A program made the position numbers and the translations under genes. The notes below the pieces were generated by a model, which did not search any database, was not told the DNA's origin, and saw only the letters and a program-made list of their open reading frames with translations. Shown piece after piece: positions 34,671 to 45,310 of a DNA stretch of 64,000 nt. Numbering within the stretch: the stretch's first letter is position 1; every line of letters starts with the position of its first letter. This stretch comes from Flaccisagitta enflata (taxonomy: Eukaryota; Chaetognatha; Sagittoidea; Aphragmophora), in the NCBI GenBank assembly GCA_965153355.1, contig OZ231127.1, positions 26,970,001 through 27,034,000 on the forward strand, given 5' to 3'.

Positions 34671-37600
34671 AATGACATAGAAAGACGCCGACGTACAGTT
34701 AACATGAAAAACAGTTGCTTTACAGCTAGACACAGTTAATCAGACATTCAAGGCTAAATAGACTGATAGATGGATGGACATATTCAAATCACCTGCGACG
34801 CCTTGCCATCAGGATCTCCCTCGATGAGTTTGCAAGCGATCCGAATAAGGAGGCAGACGGCAAACGGCGATCGTAAGCTCGATTTGGTGAACCGCGAAAC
34901 TAGTTTGGAAACTCCTTGTCTGTCGTTCTTCCGAATGCTGTAGAGAAGCCCTGAAAATAAAGGGAGAGCAGGAAATTGTGAAAACGCATGATCATTGACA
35001 AACCCTATTGGGAGATCGAAAGAGACAAGAGCCAGCGTCATGCAAACATCAGTCCCATAATGAACATCATACATACATTCGACATTCGACAAAAGACACA
35101 ATGATTGACACGTACCAAGAGCGTGGTATTGAACCATAACGTTGTCGCTGTTCACGGCTTCGTTGGCCTCATTAACCCAACGACGAACGATGTCCGGGGA
35201 AGTCGACATCAATTTGAGAGACGACACGAGAGCGGCGCTCGCGACGGAGCTCACTCGATCAACGATGGCCTGATGGGTTGAATAGCAGAGAAGACGCAAG
35301 GGCATGACATATAATCAGTGATTAGTGGTGGACAGAGAGAGACAGATTACCAAACAGATCGCTGTGCCAGACAGATTGATGATAGATCGTTTGACAAATA
35401 GGAAGTAGGATAAGCAGAATGATAACCAGGAAAAAATGATGATCAGAATAAGAGACAAAATCACAGTGATAGAAAGCCAAACAGAACGAGCATCTCTGCC
35501 TTTCATCCGAAAGGTCGCAGAAAAGATCCTAGGCACTAATCAGCACCGTTATCATGCAGACCATTGAAACGCCGGTTAAACCACCTCTGGTTAGTATCAT
35601 CACTACATGATCCAAGTTCAGGAGCGTATGGTGCGATTGTCTGATGGAAGGTTCCACCACCAATGGCAATGGCTTGTACTCTCGCCGGATTGAGTCACTA
35701 TATAACCACACATCTCTGGATACCCCCCCAAAGAGATTAAAAAATACCATTTTTTCTGACTGTGCTATTTGTCTTCAGGAACATGTGGGCTACTGAAAAA
35801 AACAAAAAACACAAAAATTCTTCTGAAATTTTTTCATTTATTTCACTTTTTAGGTAAAAAAAGGACATTTTTAGCACTTTTTTAGCATAAAATTGTTCAT
35901 GCAGCTTAGAAAATCCAAAAAAATACTGGAAATGTATAGCAATAGATAGAATATACACGTTTTTACCCTTCATAAACAGTTTTTCTAGGTATCATACAGA
36001 TTAGAGCTAAAAAATGGCCTATAAATGACGAAATATGGTTTTTTTCAGTATTTTTCAGTCTAAATTTGTTTTTACAGCATTTTAACTCCCGAAAAATCCT
36101 AGAAAAGTGTAGTAGTCTGAGCTTAACTACTTTTACCTTGAACAATCAGAAAATTTTGATTTTTTTAGGTTTAGAGTTAAAAAATAGCTAAAAAATAGCA
36201 AAATATTGTGTTTTTAGGCATCTTAAAGTAAATAATTATTCGTGCACTTTTATAAATAAAAAAAGAATACTGGAAATGTGTGGCAATAAATAGAATAAAC
36301 ATGTTTTTACCTTTCACAAAAAGTTTTTTTAGACATCTTAAAGATTAAAGTTTAAAAATGGCGTAAATATACTGAAAAATGTTTTTTTTTCAGCATTTCA
36401 ACTCCCAAAAATCCTAGAAATATGTAGTAGTAGTCTGAATTTAAATACTTTTACCCTGAACAATCAATAATTTTTTTAAGTTCATAGTTTAAAAATGGCT
36501 TTTAAAGAGCAAAATATTGTTTTTTTAAGCATTTTCAAGTAAAAGATTGTTTATGCGGTGTTATAAATTTTTGGAAATTCATAAACAATCTTTTAGTTTA
36601 AGAATATCAATTTTTTGTTTTTTTAAGTTAAACTCAGACTACTACTACACATTTCTAGGATTTTTGGGAGTTGAAATGCTGTATTAAAAAATTTGAGACT
36701 TAAAAATGCTGAAAAAAAACATATTTTAGTATTTTTACGCTATTTTTAAACTTTAATCTTTAAGATGTCTAAAAAAACTTTTTGTGAAAGGTAAAAACAT
36801 GTATATTCTATCTATTGCCACACATTTCCAGTATTTTTTTTTTTTATTTGTAAAAGTGCATAAATAATTATTTGCTTTAAGATCAAAAGCAATATTTGCT
36901 ATTTTTTAATTTTTAAAAAAAATCAAAATTTGCTGATTGTTCAGGGTAAAAGTAGTTAAGCTCAGACTACTACTACACTTTTCCAGGATTTTTCGGGAGT
37001 TAAAATGCTGTAAAAACAAATTTAGACTGAAAACTACGAAAAAAAATCATATTTTGTCATTTTTATGCCATTTTTGGGCAGCGGCCCCGAAGGGGACGAA
37101 GTCCTGTAGAACACAGGGGGAATCTGTCCGTCCGTACGTCCGTACGTCCCCCCCTGCCCCATCCTCAGGGCTTCTCCTCCTTTGGGGCCTATTCTGACCC
37201 CAATTCTGCCAAATAGCCCAAATCCATGCAATATGGCCCAAATCTAAGCAAAATGACCCAAATCCAAGCATATTGGCCCAAATCCAAGCAAAATGGCCCA
37301 AATCTTGCCAGAAAACCCTAATTCTGGCCTGAGGTCCATCATTTTGGCTTCAGTCTGATTCTGACCAGATTTGGGCCATTGCTTGGATTTGAGCCAATAT
37401 CTTTGGTTTGGGTCATTTGCTTAGAGGGCAATATTGCATGGATTTGGGCTATTTTAGGGTGGGGTCAGAATAGGCCCAGAGACGCAGCCCTGAGATGGGG
37501 CAGGGAGATGGATGGACGGACGGACGGACAGATTCCCCATGTGACAGTCCCCTGGAGCGCTGCCCTCTCCCTCTTAATCGGACTGCTCAGCAGGGCACGA

Positions 37601-40600
37601 CCACCGTGACCACTACTGCCTTTGGGCTGCTATTAAGCTCTAATCTGTATGATACCTAGAAAAACTGTTTATGAAGGGTAAAAACGTGTATATTCTATCT
37701 ATTGCCATACGTTTCCAGTATTTTTTCGGATTTTCTAAGCTGCATGAACAATTTTATGCTTAAAAAATGCTAAAAATGCCCTTTTTTACCTAAAAAGTGA
37801 AATAAATGAAAAAATTTCAGAAGAATTGTTTTGTTTTTTGTTTTTTTCAGTAGCCCACATGTTCCTGAAGACAAATAGCACAGTCAGAAAAAATGGTATT
37901 TTCGATTCTCTTTGGGGGGGGTATCCAGAGATGTGTGTAGGGTGCCTTTCATGAATAGGGGTGGAACGCAGGTGAAAAATACGGCAAAATTAGAAACGAG
38001 AAATCCTCGGATTTCTTTTTATTTTCAATAGATATGATGTTTGAGCTAATAAAATTCACAATCCGATTTTCTTAATGGGGTTTTTTTCTCGCGTAAGACG
38101 GTTTTTTTGACGGACTATACAAACTAGGCTGTTTTCCTTAGAATCTACCCTTTCGAGTTTGTGACTGCAAAGATAACTTTGACTTTGTCCAATTGTGGTA
38201 ACAATGTCTATGGCTATGTATTATTATGGTAAACATCCATCTCCGGTTCGAAATATTAACATATGAGCACTCACGTGCCTGATTATGTATGTAAGATCTA
38301 ACTGTTCAGTGAACAGTGTTTCCTCGTTTGTAGTAGCCGCGGCGCGGTCACTGCAGTGTGACAGTTCCATGTCAGAAATACATGATCTACGAGCTCTCTC
38401 TCTCCCTAGATCTCGCTCTTTCTTGCTCCCTCGCTCTGTGTCGATTGTATGATGTATGGAGAGACCGATGGGGGGACTCTTTCAGCCCTCCCGACCTCAA
38501 TGCCACTGTCAGTCTCATGGAACATTACCTTAACTATTAATTTTCCATGTTCTTTAAAGGGAATTTTGCAGTTTTATTCGCGTTCGCGCGACTATAAATC
38601 GCTGTCTGTCCGTTGGTCAGTCAGTTGCCGTTTGCTTTCCCGGCATTAACGGGCTGTTTTTGCTTTACGTACTACCCCAGTGCTCCTGCCTAAATGCTTG
38701 GGTTAGCCTCATTCATTATTGCCGTTTATCTGGCCTAGTTTCATTTTTAGTTGCGGACACGCAACTCTATAAGAGGCTCTGGCCGTCCATTGGTCAGTCG
38801 GTCTATTTGTAATGATGCCATAAGTGCATTTTGGATACTTTTTGAGCAGCGGCCCCAAAGGGCCGATGTCCTGTAGGACACGGGTGAATTTCCATACATC
38901 CGTCCGTCCGTCCGTACATCCCCCCCCTCGAAGCTTCTCAAGCCTGTCAGCCCTCAAATCCAGCCTCTCAGGCATCGAATCTGGCCTCTCAGGCCTCAAA
39001 TCTGGCCTCTCAGGCCTCAAATCCAGCTTCTCAGGCTTCTAATCCAGACTCGCAGGCCTCATATCAAGCCTCTCAGGCCTCAAATCCAGCCCCTAAGAAC
39101 TCAAATCCAGCCTCTTGGGCCTCAAATTCAGCCTCTTGGGCCCTAGATCCAGCCTCTCAGGCCTCAAATTCCCATTGAATAACATGGCAAATTGACAAAA
39201 AATTGAAAAAATACATAATTCCCAATGAATAACACGGAAAATTACCCCAAATATGCCCTCTCAGGACATATGGAAATTCACCTCTGTGTCCTACAGGACA
39301 TCGGCCCTTTGGGGCCGCTGCCCTGCTCTCACTCCACTTCTTCAGCTAATCACTCCAAGCAGGGCATCGGGTACCGCTGACCATGTGCGATCCTTGGATG
39401 ACTTTTTGTGTATGTATGTGTGTCTGTGTGTGGGGTGGGAGTTAAGGGTTAATCGGGGTTGGATGCCCCAGGCCACCCACCCGCCACAATATTGTTACCC
39501 AGCGTCACTTGTTTCATCAATTCCCCATATTATTTAGAATTTTAAATTTTTTCATTTTTCCTCAATTTTCCATACAATTCAGGGACAATTGGGACTTTTT
39601 CCATTTTCCATGTAGATTTGCATTATTTCGTTTTTTCGTCAACTTGATATGTTATTCAATGGGAATTTTGCATTTCATAATTTGATGGACAGAAAGACGG
39701 ACAGATGGTTGTACAGATTCCCCCTGTTCTACACGACTTCATCCCCTCTGGGGTCGCTGCCCTGCTCCTCCCTCAACATTAATCTCAAACCACTGATGCA
39801 GGGCATGGGTACCGCTGATCATTATTTACATAATATATAGATTTTGGGAAAACGGATAGCGCTGATCATCAGATGCTTTTACGAGTATTATCTGTTTACC
39901 GCATTTACAAAAAAATGATTTAAATCGAATATCTTTGAAAAACTGATGGGAAAAAGACATTTTTGAACGATAATTTTCAGTGCAATTGCTGCAAATTTGC
40001 CGCAATCATGCAACATATGCTATTGTAGTCTTCACTATGAAATGCAATCCCCAAACGTGTTTCTAAACCTCTTAAAGACCAATGGGAAAAGATAAAATTG
40101 ATGAATTATGATTTCAAGAGCTGCAATTGTGCTGCACACGTTGTTTTCAGTCTGAACGTGACTACCAAGCTTCCAACCCCTCTTACATGCTCAAAGACCA
40201 ACGCAAAAGACTTGTAAAGACAAAAAAAATGATTTCTTAAACTATGCTGTAGATTTGCTAAAAATGTGCTGCAAACGTGCTGCAGCATGCACAAATAGAA
40301 TTAAATCTTGAAGCCTATTAACAACTGATGTTGGCTATTCAGGAGTCTCCATTATGACTACTGAACCTCAGAGTGGACCTTTTCTTTTGTCTCGGTTTTG
40401 CGATAAAATTGTTAACAAATACGAAAATCGTGTTTGTCCGAAATTCAGCTTCAGTCTATACAGAGGGAGGATTAAAGATAACTCATGGTTGTTTTAATAT
40501 CGATTGAAAGCCCCCTTAAATTACAAAGCGCTTATAGGGAAAGTGGCATTATCAGCTCCCCTCGGAAGAGAATAAGAACCTCGTAAAAAACACGAGACAT

Positions 40601-42981
40601 GGTATGGACAAATCTAAAAATGTTTTCAAATACGAGAATCGCGATTGTTCAAAATTCGGTTTTGCAATCAAAACTTATTCATTGAAAGGTTTTGAAATCA
40701 ATTTTCCCGGTAAAGATTTTCGTTTCCTTGCGTGTTAACATATTGTTCTGGCCTTCAACATAACTATCAATCCCCAAATATGTTTCAGAAGCACACAGAC
40801 CAACGGACAAAAGATGAATTTAAGAAATATAGATTTTTGGTGTATGCTACAAATGTGCAGCAAATGTGCTGCAATTATGCTGCATGTGTTGCTTTAGGCC
40901 TACAAATGACCACCAAGCATCAACCTTTAATGCTTATATGCTCTAAGACCAACGGGAGAAACTAATTTTTGCCAGAAAAATACGGTTTTGAGGAAATGTC
41001 CGAAATTGTGCTGCAAAAGTGCTGCAACATGCAGCAGTTTGGAAAAATGACATCCGGAGACCTTTCCCTAACTAATTACGACTGTTCATGAACCTTGAAC
41101 TTGTTCCTTAACATCTACTCAGCGTTAGAGTGGACAACTTCTAACGTCTTGACTTCGCGAAAAAAATGTTTACAAATACGAAAATAGCCATTTGTCCGAA
41201 ATTCCGTTACAGCCTCTACAGAGAAAGGAAAAAAAGGAAACTAGAGGTGATTATCAGTTTGATTGAAAGCCCCCGTAATTACGAAACGTCCAGAGAAAAA
41301 AGACCTTATCAATTTTTGTTGGTGAAAAATAAATACATCAATAATGACACGAGACATGGATGGGACAAATTAAAAAATGTTTACAAATACGAAAATCGCG
41401 ATTGTCCGAAATTCAGTTTAGCGTCACAAATCTAATCTTTTTCATTGATAGGTGTCAAAATCAATTTTGTTGGTCAGGTTGAGCATTTCTCTTGTTAAGT
41501 GTACCATTTCTGCGCCTTCCACGTATTACCTTACTAAAAAAATTAAGGTGAATTGTAAATAGTCAAAAGTTGTCCGAAAATAGCGGAAAAAAATGACTAT
41601 TCTGGTGAGGACGACGTATCGGGATTTTTCATTAAGTTTTTAGATGGCAGAGCGGTCAGATCTTTCCTGACCTGTAGAAACACATCCTATGGTAACATAA
41701 GGGAAGAAAATGCCTCTTCTTTCTAAAATGAACATGAGATATTTTCGTCAACAGCACTTGTTACATCATTGTTACATCATATTGACGGTGGTTAGGGTTA
41801 GGGGTGGGTTTAGGGGTAGGGGTGGGTTTAGGGGTAGGGGTGGGTGTAGGGGTAGGGGTTTGGTATGGGCTCGGATCATTGACCTAAATTGTTCTCTTGT
41901 TTCAGATTTGAAATTTTCGTGAAAAAAAAACTCGTTAAAAACGCTAAAAAAAGTCCGGTCCTCTCCTACACGTAGACCAAAGATGGCTATATTGGTAAAA
42001 ATTTGATAGACTGGTAAAAAGTTTGATAGATTGGTGAAAAGATTGATAGATTGGTAAAATAATTAACAGATTGGAAAAATGATTGACAGAGTGATATAAT
42101 AAATGATAAAATGTTACGGCCCTTCAATGAACCTGCTTCATGTATCTTTCGATGGCATGCAACATGGAGGCGTCGGTGATCTTGCAAAGCGCTCGAATGG
42201 CCGGGCCGCGGAAAAGATCGTCCTTGCCAGTCATGTCCTTCGTTAGGGACGATGTAACGATGATCACGTCTTCCGATATGTCCGCCATTTCCTAACGAGG
42301 AATTAAACGGGGAGAGGGGAAGGGGGGTTTTGAAATAAGTTGGGAAATAAGTCAAAAGGTAACATCTAATAACATTTCAGTTATTTTCATTTAGTTTGTA
42401 AACAACCTATTCACTTACCAAATAGTCAGGAAACAAGACTAACCTTGATGGTAAGATAGCACAGTCGCCTGACGGTGAGATCCTTGCTCTGGAATAACTT
42501 GGTCATCGCAAAGAACGTCTCGGTCGCCTCTGTTGTTCCGAGTTGCTCTCCTAAATAAGTAAATGATGGTATTGATATTTCTTCAGATAAAAACTTATTT
42601 AATGCCATAATGCTGTCACAGAAGTTAATCGCTGGCAACTATTAAAGCTAGTGTAGTTCGTCGGGTGTCTTTTTTTTCTCAAAAAAAAAGAAGCACGGGT
42701 CCATTGATCGGATTCCTTCAGATTTTTACGTAACAAAGGATCTGTCCGTACGGTCGTCAGCAGTTTTAATCACACTACATTAACATGAACAAACAATTCT
42801 TCGCAATAAGCAAACCTTGATTCAGAATGAAAATTATCTTGGTCAATATCGTCGTGCATTTTCGGTTGTTAATAGGCGTCTCATTGAATGTCCTCGCTTC
42901 TTGTAACACTGTCGCCTTGTCCAGGTTGACGAAAGGATTCACGCCATCCTCCTCGTCCTTCTTGTCACGCTTCAGAATCAT
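27744..42981 (-). CDS. COPG1: Coatomer subunit gamma (COPI coat)
   Basis: 18 coding exons: 42981-42816, 42550-42444, 42291-42133, 35269-35116, 34950-34793, 34620-34429, 34233-34030, 33746-33638, 33462-33368, 33154-33090, 32925-32739, 32646-32494, 30484-30464 (21-nt microexon), 30151-29906, 28793-28652, 28472-28297, 28196-28044 and 27917-27744. All are in phase, giving 886 residues (human gamma-1: 874). Matching blocks include [65 protein letters not shown] and [15 protein letters not shown]. The N-terminal HEAT-like trunk covers about residues 20-540, followed by an Ala/Ser-rich linker and the C-terminal appendage (about 620-886). Role: subunit of the heptameric COPI coat for Golgi-to-ER and intra-Golgi vesicles; the appendage binds ARF regulators. 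Intron 3 (35270-42132) is 6.9 kb and full of repeats. Identity is secure; the microexon is inferred from its splice sites alone. Confidence 0.95.
29460..29606 (+). mobile_element. R1a dispersed short element in a COPG intron
   Basis: It reads ACAAGGTCGGATACGCGGCA, AGTCGCGGACGGTTGGGC, a GGAC tetranucleotide run, then GAGTCGCATGTCCGCAACTA and AAAAG. It lies between the exons at 29906 and 28793. Confidence 0.65.
31071..32100. mobile_element. R2 foldback element with 20-bp unit arrays and a palindromic centre
   Basis: The left hinge GGGCAGCGGCCCCAAAGAGG is followed by TCGATGACCTATGCTTTCAC and a CT-rich tract. The reverse complement of the same order ends at about 32016 (CCTTTCGGGACCGCTGCCC), followed by a tail with GCAGGGCACGGGTACCGC. 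Inside each end are 20-bp units of the type AGGCCCATATCTCAGCCTCC. The centre (about 31370-31850) is a second inverted repeat built on AAAAAGCCGGCTAAAATTGG. No coding frame is present. It lies in a COPG intron. Confidence 0.7.
33811..33992 (+). mobile_element. R1b dispersed short element in a COPG intron
   Basis: It starts ACAAGTGACGAGGGGTTAAA, then GTTGCGGACGGGTGGGCAGG, and ends CTTATAGAGTTGCGTGTCTG then CAACTAAAAATG. It fills most of the 283-bp intron between exons 34233-34030 and 33746-33638. Confidence 0.7.
34628..34667. repeat. (GA)n microsatellite, (CT)n on the gene strand, next to a COPG acceptor
   Basis: GAGAGA runs on the plus strand give a pure CT tract on the coding strand, ending a few bases before the CCATCCAG acceptor of COPG exon 34620-34429. 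The tract therefore forms the polypyrimidine tract of that intron. Confidence 0.85.
35707..37937. mobile_element. 2.2-kb palindrome (foldback) in COPG intron 3, interrupted by an R2 copy
   Basis: The left arm starts CACACATCTCTGGATACCCC and the right arm ends with its reverse complement (GGGGTATCCAGAGATGTGTG). Matching continues inward, for example CTGACTGTGCTATTTGTCTT on the left against its complement near 37870. Internal AT-rich sub-repeats occur on both arms near a centre at about 36600. The right arm is split at about 37076 and resumes near 37634. No coding frame exists. The arms differ by point changes, so this is not an assembly mirror. Confidence 0.75.
37076..37634. mobile_element. 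R2 foldback element nested in the 2.2-kb palindrome
   Basis: It begins GGGCAGCGGCCCCGAAGGGG then ACGAAGTCCTGTAGAACACA and ends near GGGCTGCTATT. The interior has 20-bp units of the type AAATCCAAGCATATTGGCCC on the left, and their inverse on the right. The palindrome arm reads through cleanly if this segment is removed. Confidence 0.7.
38748..38810 (-). repeat. R1 end fragment, reverse orientation
   Basis: CATTTTTAGTTGCGGACACG then CAACTCTATAAGAGGCTCTG is the reverse complement of the R1 right end, followed by a GTCCATTGGTCAGTCGG remnant. Confidence 0.6.
38844..39393. mobile_element. R2 foldback element with 20-bp CTCAGGCCTCAAATCCAGCC-type array
   Basis: The left hinge AGCAGCGGCCCCAAAGGGCC with CGATGTCCTGTAGGACACGG faces its reverse complement at about 39265-39325. 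The outer tail with GCAGGGCATCGGGTACCGCT ends near 39393. Between them about a dozen 20-bp units (38930-39180) carry CAGGCCTCAAATCCAGCCTC. Confidence 0.7.
39411..39513 (-). repeat. R1b fragment, reverse orientation
   Basis: It reads GGCATCCAACC-type sequence reversed, ending ACCCAGCGTCACTTGTTTCA, the complement of the R1b start ACAAGTGACG. The R1 right end is missing. Confidence 0.5.
39690..39830. repeat. R2 right-end fragment
   Basis: GACGGACAGATGG, CCCCCTGTTCTACACGACTT, CTGGGGTCGCTGCCCTGCTC and GCAGGGCATGGGTACCGCTG occur in the R2 right-end order. No left partner was found. Confidence 0.55.
39940..41470. repeat. Complex interspersed repeat field in COPG intron 3
   Basis: Two diverged modules recur. 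One (about 170 bp, near 39960, 40125, 40735 and 40920) contains GCTGCAAATGTGCTGCA-like sequence and AAGACCAACGGGAAAAGA-like sequence. The other (near 40430, 40620, 41170 and 41385) contains ACAAATACGAAAATCGCGAT then TGTCCGAAATTCAGT. Their alternation suggests an old tandem array of a composite unit. No gene is seen. Confidence 0.55.
41789..41875 (+). repeat. Degenerate telomere-like GGTTAGGG / GGGTTTAGGGGTAGG array
   Basis: After GGTTAGGGTTAGGGGTGGGT the unit GGGTTTAGGGGTAGGGGT repeats about three times. TTAGGG and TTTAGGG words are mixed with TAGGGG. Confidence 0.65.
41995..42115. repeat. Short minisatellite, TTGATAGATTGGTAAAA-type unit
   Basis: About six diverged units of 16-19 bases (GATAGATTGGTAAAAAG and variants) lie just downstream (in gene orientation) of the COPG exon 42291-42133 donor. 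Confidence 0.65.
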
Positions 42982-43719
42982 GTTTATCTAATGACTTTTT
43001 TCTGAAAATGAAGGGGAGAGCATGGCAAACAAAATCAGCAATGAATGAAATTGCACAGGAATGAAAAGGTAACAGCAGGCTTTTTTTTTTTCTGAAAAAG
43101 AAGGGGAGAACATGGCAAGCAAAATCAGCAACAGACGAGATTGCATCAACATAAGAAAGTAACAGCATTTTTTTTAATCAGAAGATAAAATAAAATATAA
43201 GTATATAGAAAGGCACTAATGACTGAAAAATGACTGAAAAATGAACGATAATCTAAACGCGGTGAGGGTAAAATTAGGGAAAGAGAAAGTGACGTGGCCA
43301 TAAAGGCAAAGCGAAAATCGTCCACCCAGGCGCGATCAAAGACGACCAAAAATTTTTAGGCTAGCTGCCAGTCCAAATAGAGTAAAGAGGGCGCTGCATA
43401 ACGGCTTGAACGGGAGGCAGTGACGAAAGGGACCGGCGCCGACCGCTCCGTTTCGTCCGGCGTCGCGTCGCCGATATGACGTGACGTATGAATCAATCTT
43501 GTTCAGCCTGGACCGGCTTGAGCATATCTTTTACCTTTTTTTTCATTTTTCCGCCGCTTATTGGAGTTTGACACTGGCTCACCCTAGAGTGAACCGACGC
43601 AACTAGCAAAATCGAAACAAAGGGACAAAAAGATCATCTACATCTCGATTTGCCACCTCCGCCTCCGCCTCCGCCTCCGTCTCCGTCTTCGCCTCCGCCT
43701 CCGTCTCTGCTTCTTATCG
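42982..43719. promoter_or_regulatory. CpG-rich divergent promoter region and candidate 5' UTR exon of the plus-strand gene
   Basis: COPG starts leftward at 42981 and the next gene runs rightward. CpG density is high at about 43320-43490. TGACGTGACGT lies at 43477-43487. A tract of GCCTCC/GTCTCC hexamers (about 43655-43710) ends TTCTTATCG|GTAAGTCTG at 43719, an excellent plus-strand donor with no open frame needed. It is therefore a plausible non-coding first exon of the gene whose coding part starts at 48038. All of this is inferred from sequence character. Confidence 0.4.
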
Positions 43720-43987
43720 GTAAGTCTGTTCGCTTTTCATTTGATCTAAATAAATTGTAAGATCAGTTGTAAATTGTTGCGATTCACAGATTGGTTCTGA
43801 TGCAGAAAGCTATCATGCCCCACTATACGTGTAGACACGAAAAATACTAGGTTAAGTTGTCAAGACAATAGCGTCTCGGCCATATGGACCAATGCCCTTT
43901 ACACTTTTCTCCTTTTTACCAGAAGAAAGTTCAAAAATTCTACTCGGCCGTCCTCAAATTGTGGCAGGTGAGGGAGGCGAGTGACAA

Positions 43988-44161
43988 TACAGGCCGACAG
44001 AAAGACAGAAAAAAACCCTGACCCAAAACAGAAAGAAAGAGAGAGAGACAGAAAAAACAGACAGACAGGCAGACAGAAAAAACAGACAGACAGACAGACA
44101 GACAGAAAAATCCCAGACCCAAAACAGAAAGAAAGAAAACCCTGACCCAAAACAGAAAGAA

Positions 44162-44208
<47 letters not shown>

Positions 44209-44423
44209 AAGAAATTAAGAAAGAAAGAAAGAAAGAAAGAAAGAGAAAAGAATAGGAAAGAAAGACAGTAAATAGAAATAGAAAGACAAATACAAAGAAA
44301 GACAGACAGACAGACAGACAGACACAGAGAGAAAAAAGTAATTAAAAAAATAAAAAAACTGATGGAAAAAAAAGAAAGAATGAAAGAAAGAAGGAAAGAA
44401 AGAAAGAACGAAAGAAAGAACGA

Positions 44424-44483
<60 letters not shown>

Positions 44484-44513
44484 ATGGATGAAAGAAAGGA
44501 ACAAAGAACGAAT

Positions 44514-44570
<57 letters not shown>

Positions 44571-44790
44571 AAAACAGCAAAAAAGAAAGAAAGAAAGAAA
44601 ACAGAATATAGAAAGAGAGAAAAGACAGAAAGAATGAATGAATGAATGACAGACAGACAGACAGACAGAAAGAAAAGAAAGAAGAAGAAGAAGAAGAAGA
44701 AGAAAGAAGAAAGAAAGAAAGAAAGAAAAATAAGACAGACAGAAAGAAAAAAGGAAAAAAAAAGACAGAAAGAACAAGAGAAAGAAAAAG
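43988..44790. repeat. GACA and GAAA tetranucleotide microsatellite field
   Basis: Runs of GACAGACA, GAAAGAAA and mixed AG-rich sequence extend for about 800 bases. Long frames on both strands here are repeat artefacts with KERK or SFFL periodicity. Confidence 0.9.
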
Positions 44791-44792
44791 AT

Positions 44793-45217
44793 TGATTTTT
44801 CCCCCTCCGGGGGGGGGGGGAATCAAAGGGTTTGAAGATGGGGAAGAAAATCAATGGGAGAAAAAAGAGAAACAAGGCCGGATACACGGCCACCAGTTGC
44901 GGACGGGTGGGCAGGGGCGGAAATGCATGTTTTCACACTTTTCGACTCGTGGTCACGGACGGACCGACCGACGGACGGACGGACGGACAAAGGCTCTTAT
45001 AGAGTTGCGTGTCCGCAACTAAAAATGAAATTTTTAGGAAAACATAACTTTTGACAGTACCAAATCATAAAAACTGGTTTGTAAAACACAACTTAACTAT
45101 ATTTAAACCTTAACTACACTGTTTTTTTGCTTTAGGGGGAAGAAAATCATATTTCTTATAACACAACGCAACACGTCGCGCCGTCGTGGGGAAGAAAATC
45201 AAAGGCAGGGGGAAAAA
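44793..45217 (-). mobile_element. R3 MITE-like element, reverse orientation, with nested R1a
   Basis: Read on the minus strand it follows the 1761-2085 copy in order: CCCCTGCCTTTGATTTTCTT, a GCGACGTGTTGCGTTGTGTT-like block, CCTAAAGC, ACAGTGTAGTTAAGGTTTAA, TTTGGTACTGTCAAAAGTTA, then CCCATCTTCAAACCCTTTGA and the C/G run. The order is broken by an R1a copy at 44873-45025. The outer CCAGGGGTGTAT ends are not retained. Confidence 0.7.
44873..45025 (+). mobile_element. R1a dispersed short element nested in R3
   Basis: It starts ACAAGGCCGGATACACGGCC, then CCAGTTGCGGACGGGTGGGC, a GGAC tetranucleotide run, CTCTTATAGAGTTGCGTGTC and CGCAACTAAAAATG. R3 sequence resumes on the far side. Confidence 0.75.
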
Positions 45218-45310
45218 AATAAAAAAGAAAAAAAAAAACAAAAAAAAAAAAAAAAAAAAAAGAAAAAAAAAAGAAAAAAAAAAGAAAAAAAAAAGAAAAA
45301 GGGAAAATAG

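Noticed and set aside
35707-37937. Assembly artefact explanation for the large palindrome
   Set aside because: The arms carry many point differences and only one arm has the R2 insertion, which a mirrored assembly would not give. Reads are still needed to be sure.
43899-44826. Long frames on both strands with LSFFLSF or KERKKER periodicity
   Set aside because: They translate GAAA/GACA microsatellites in every frame. There is no splice support or coding composition.
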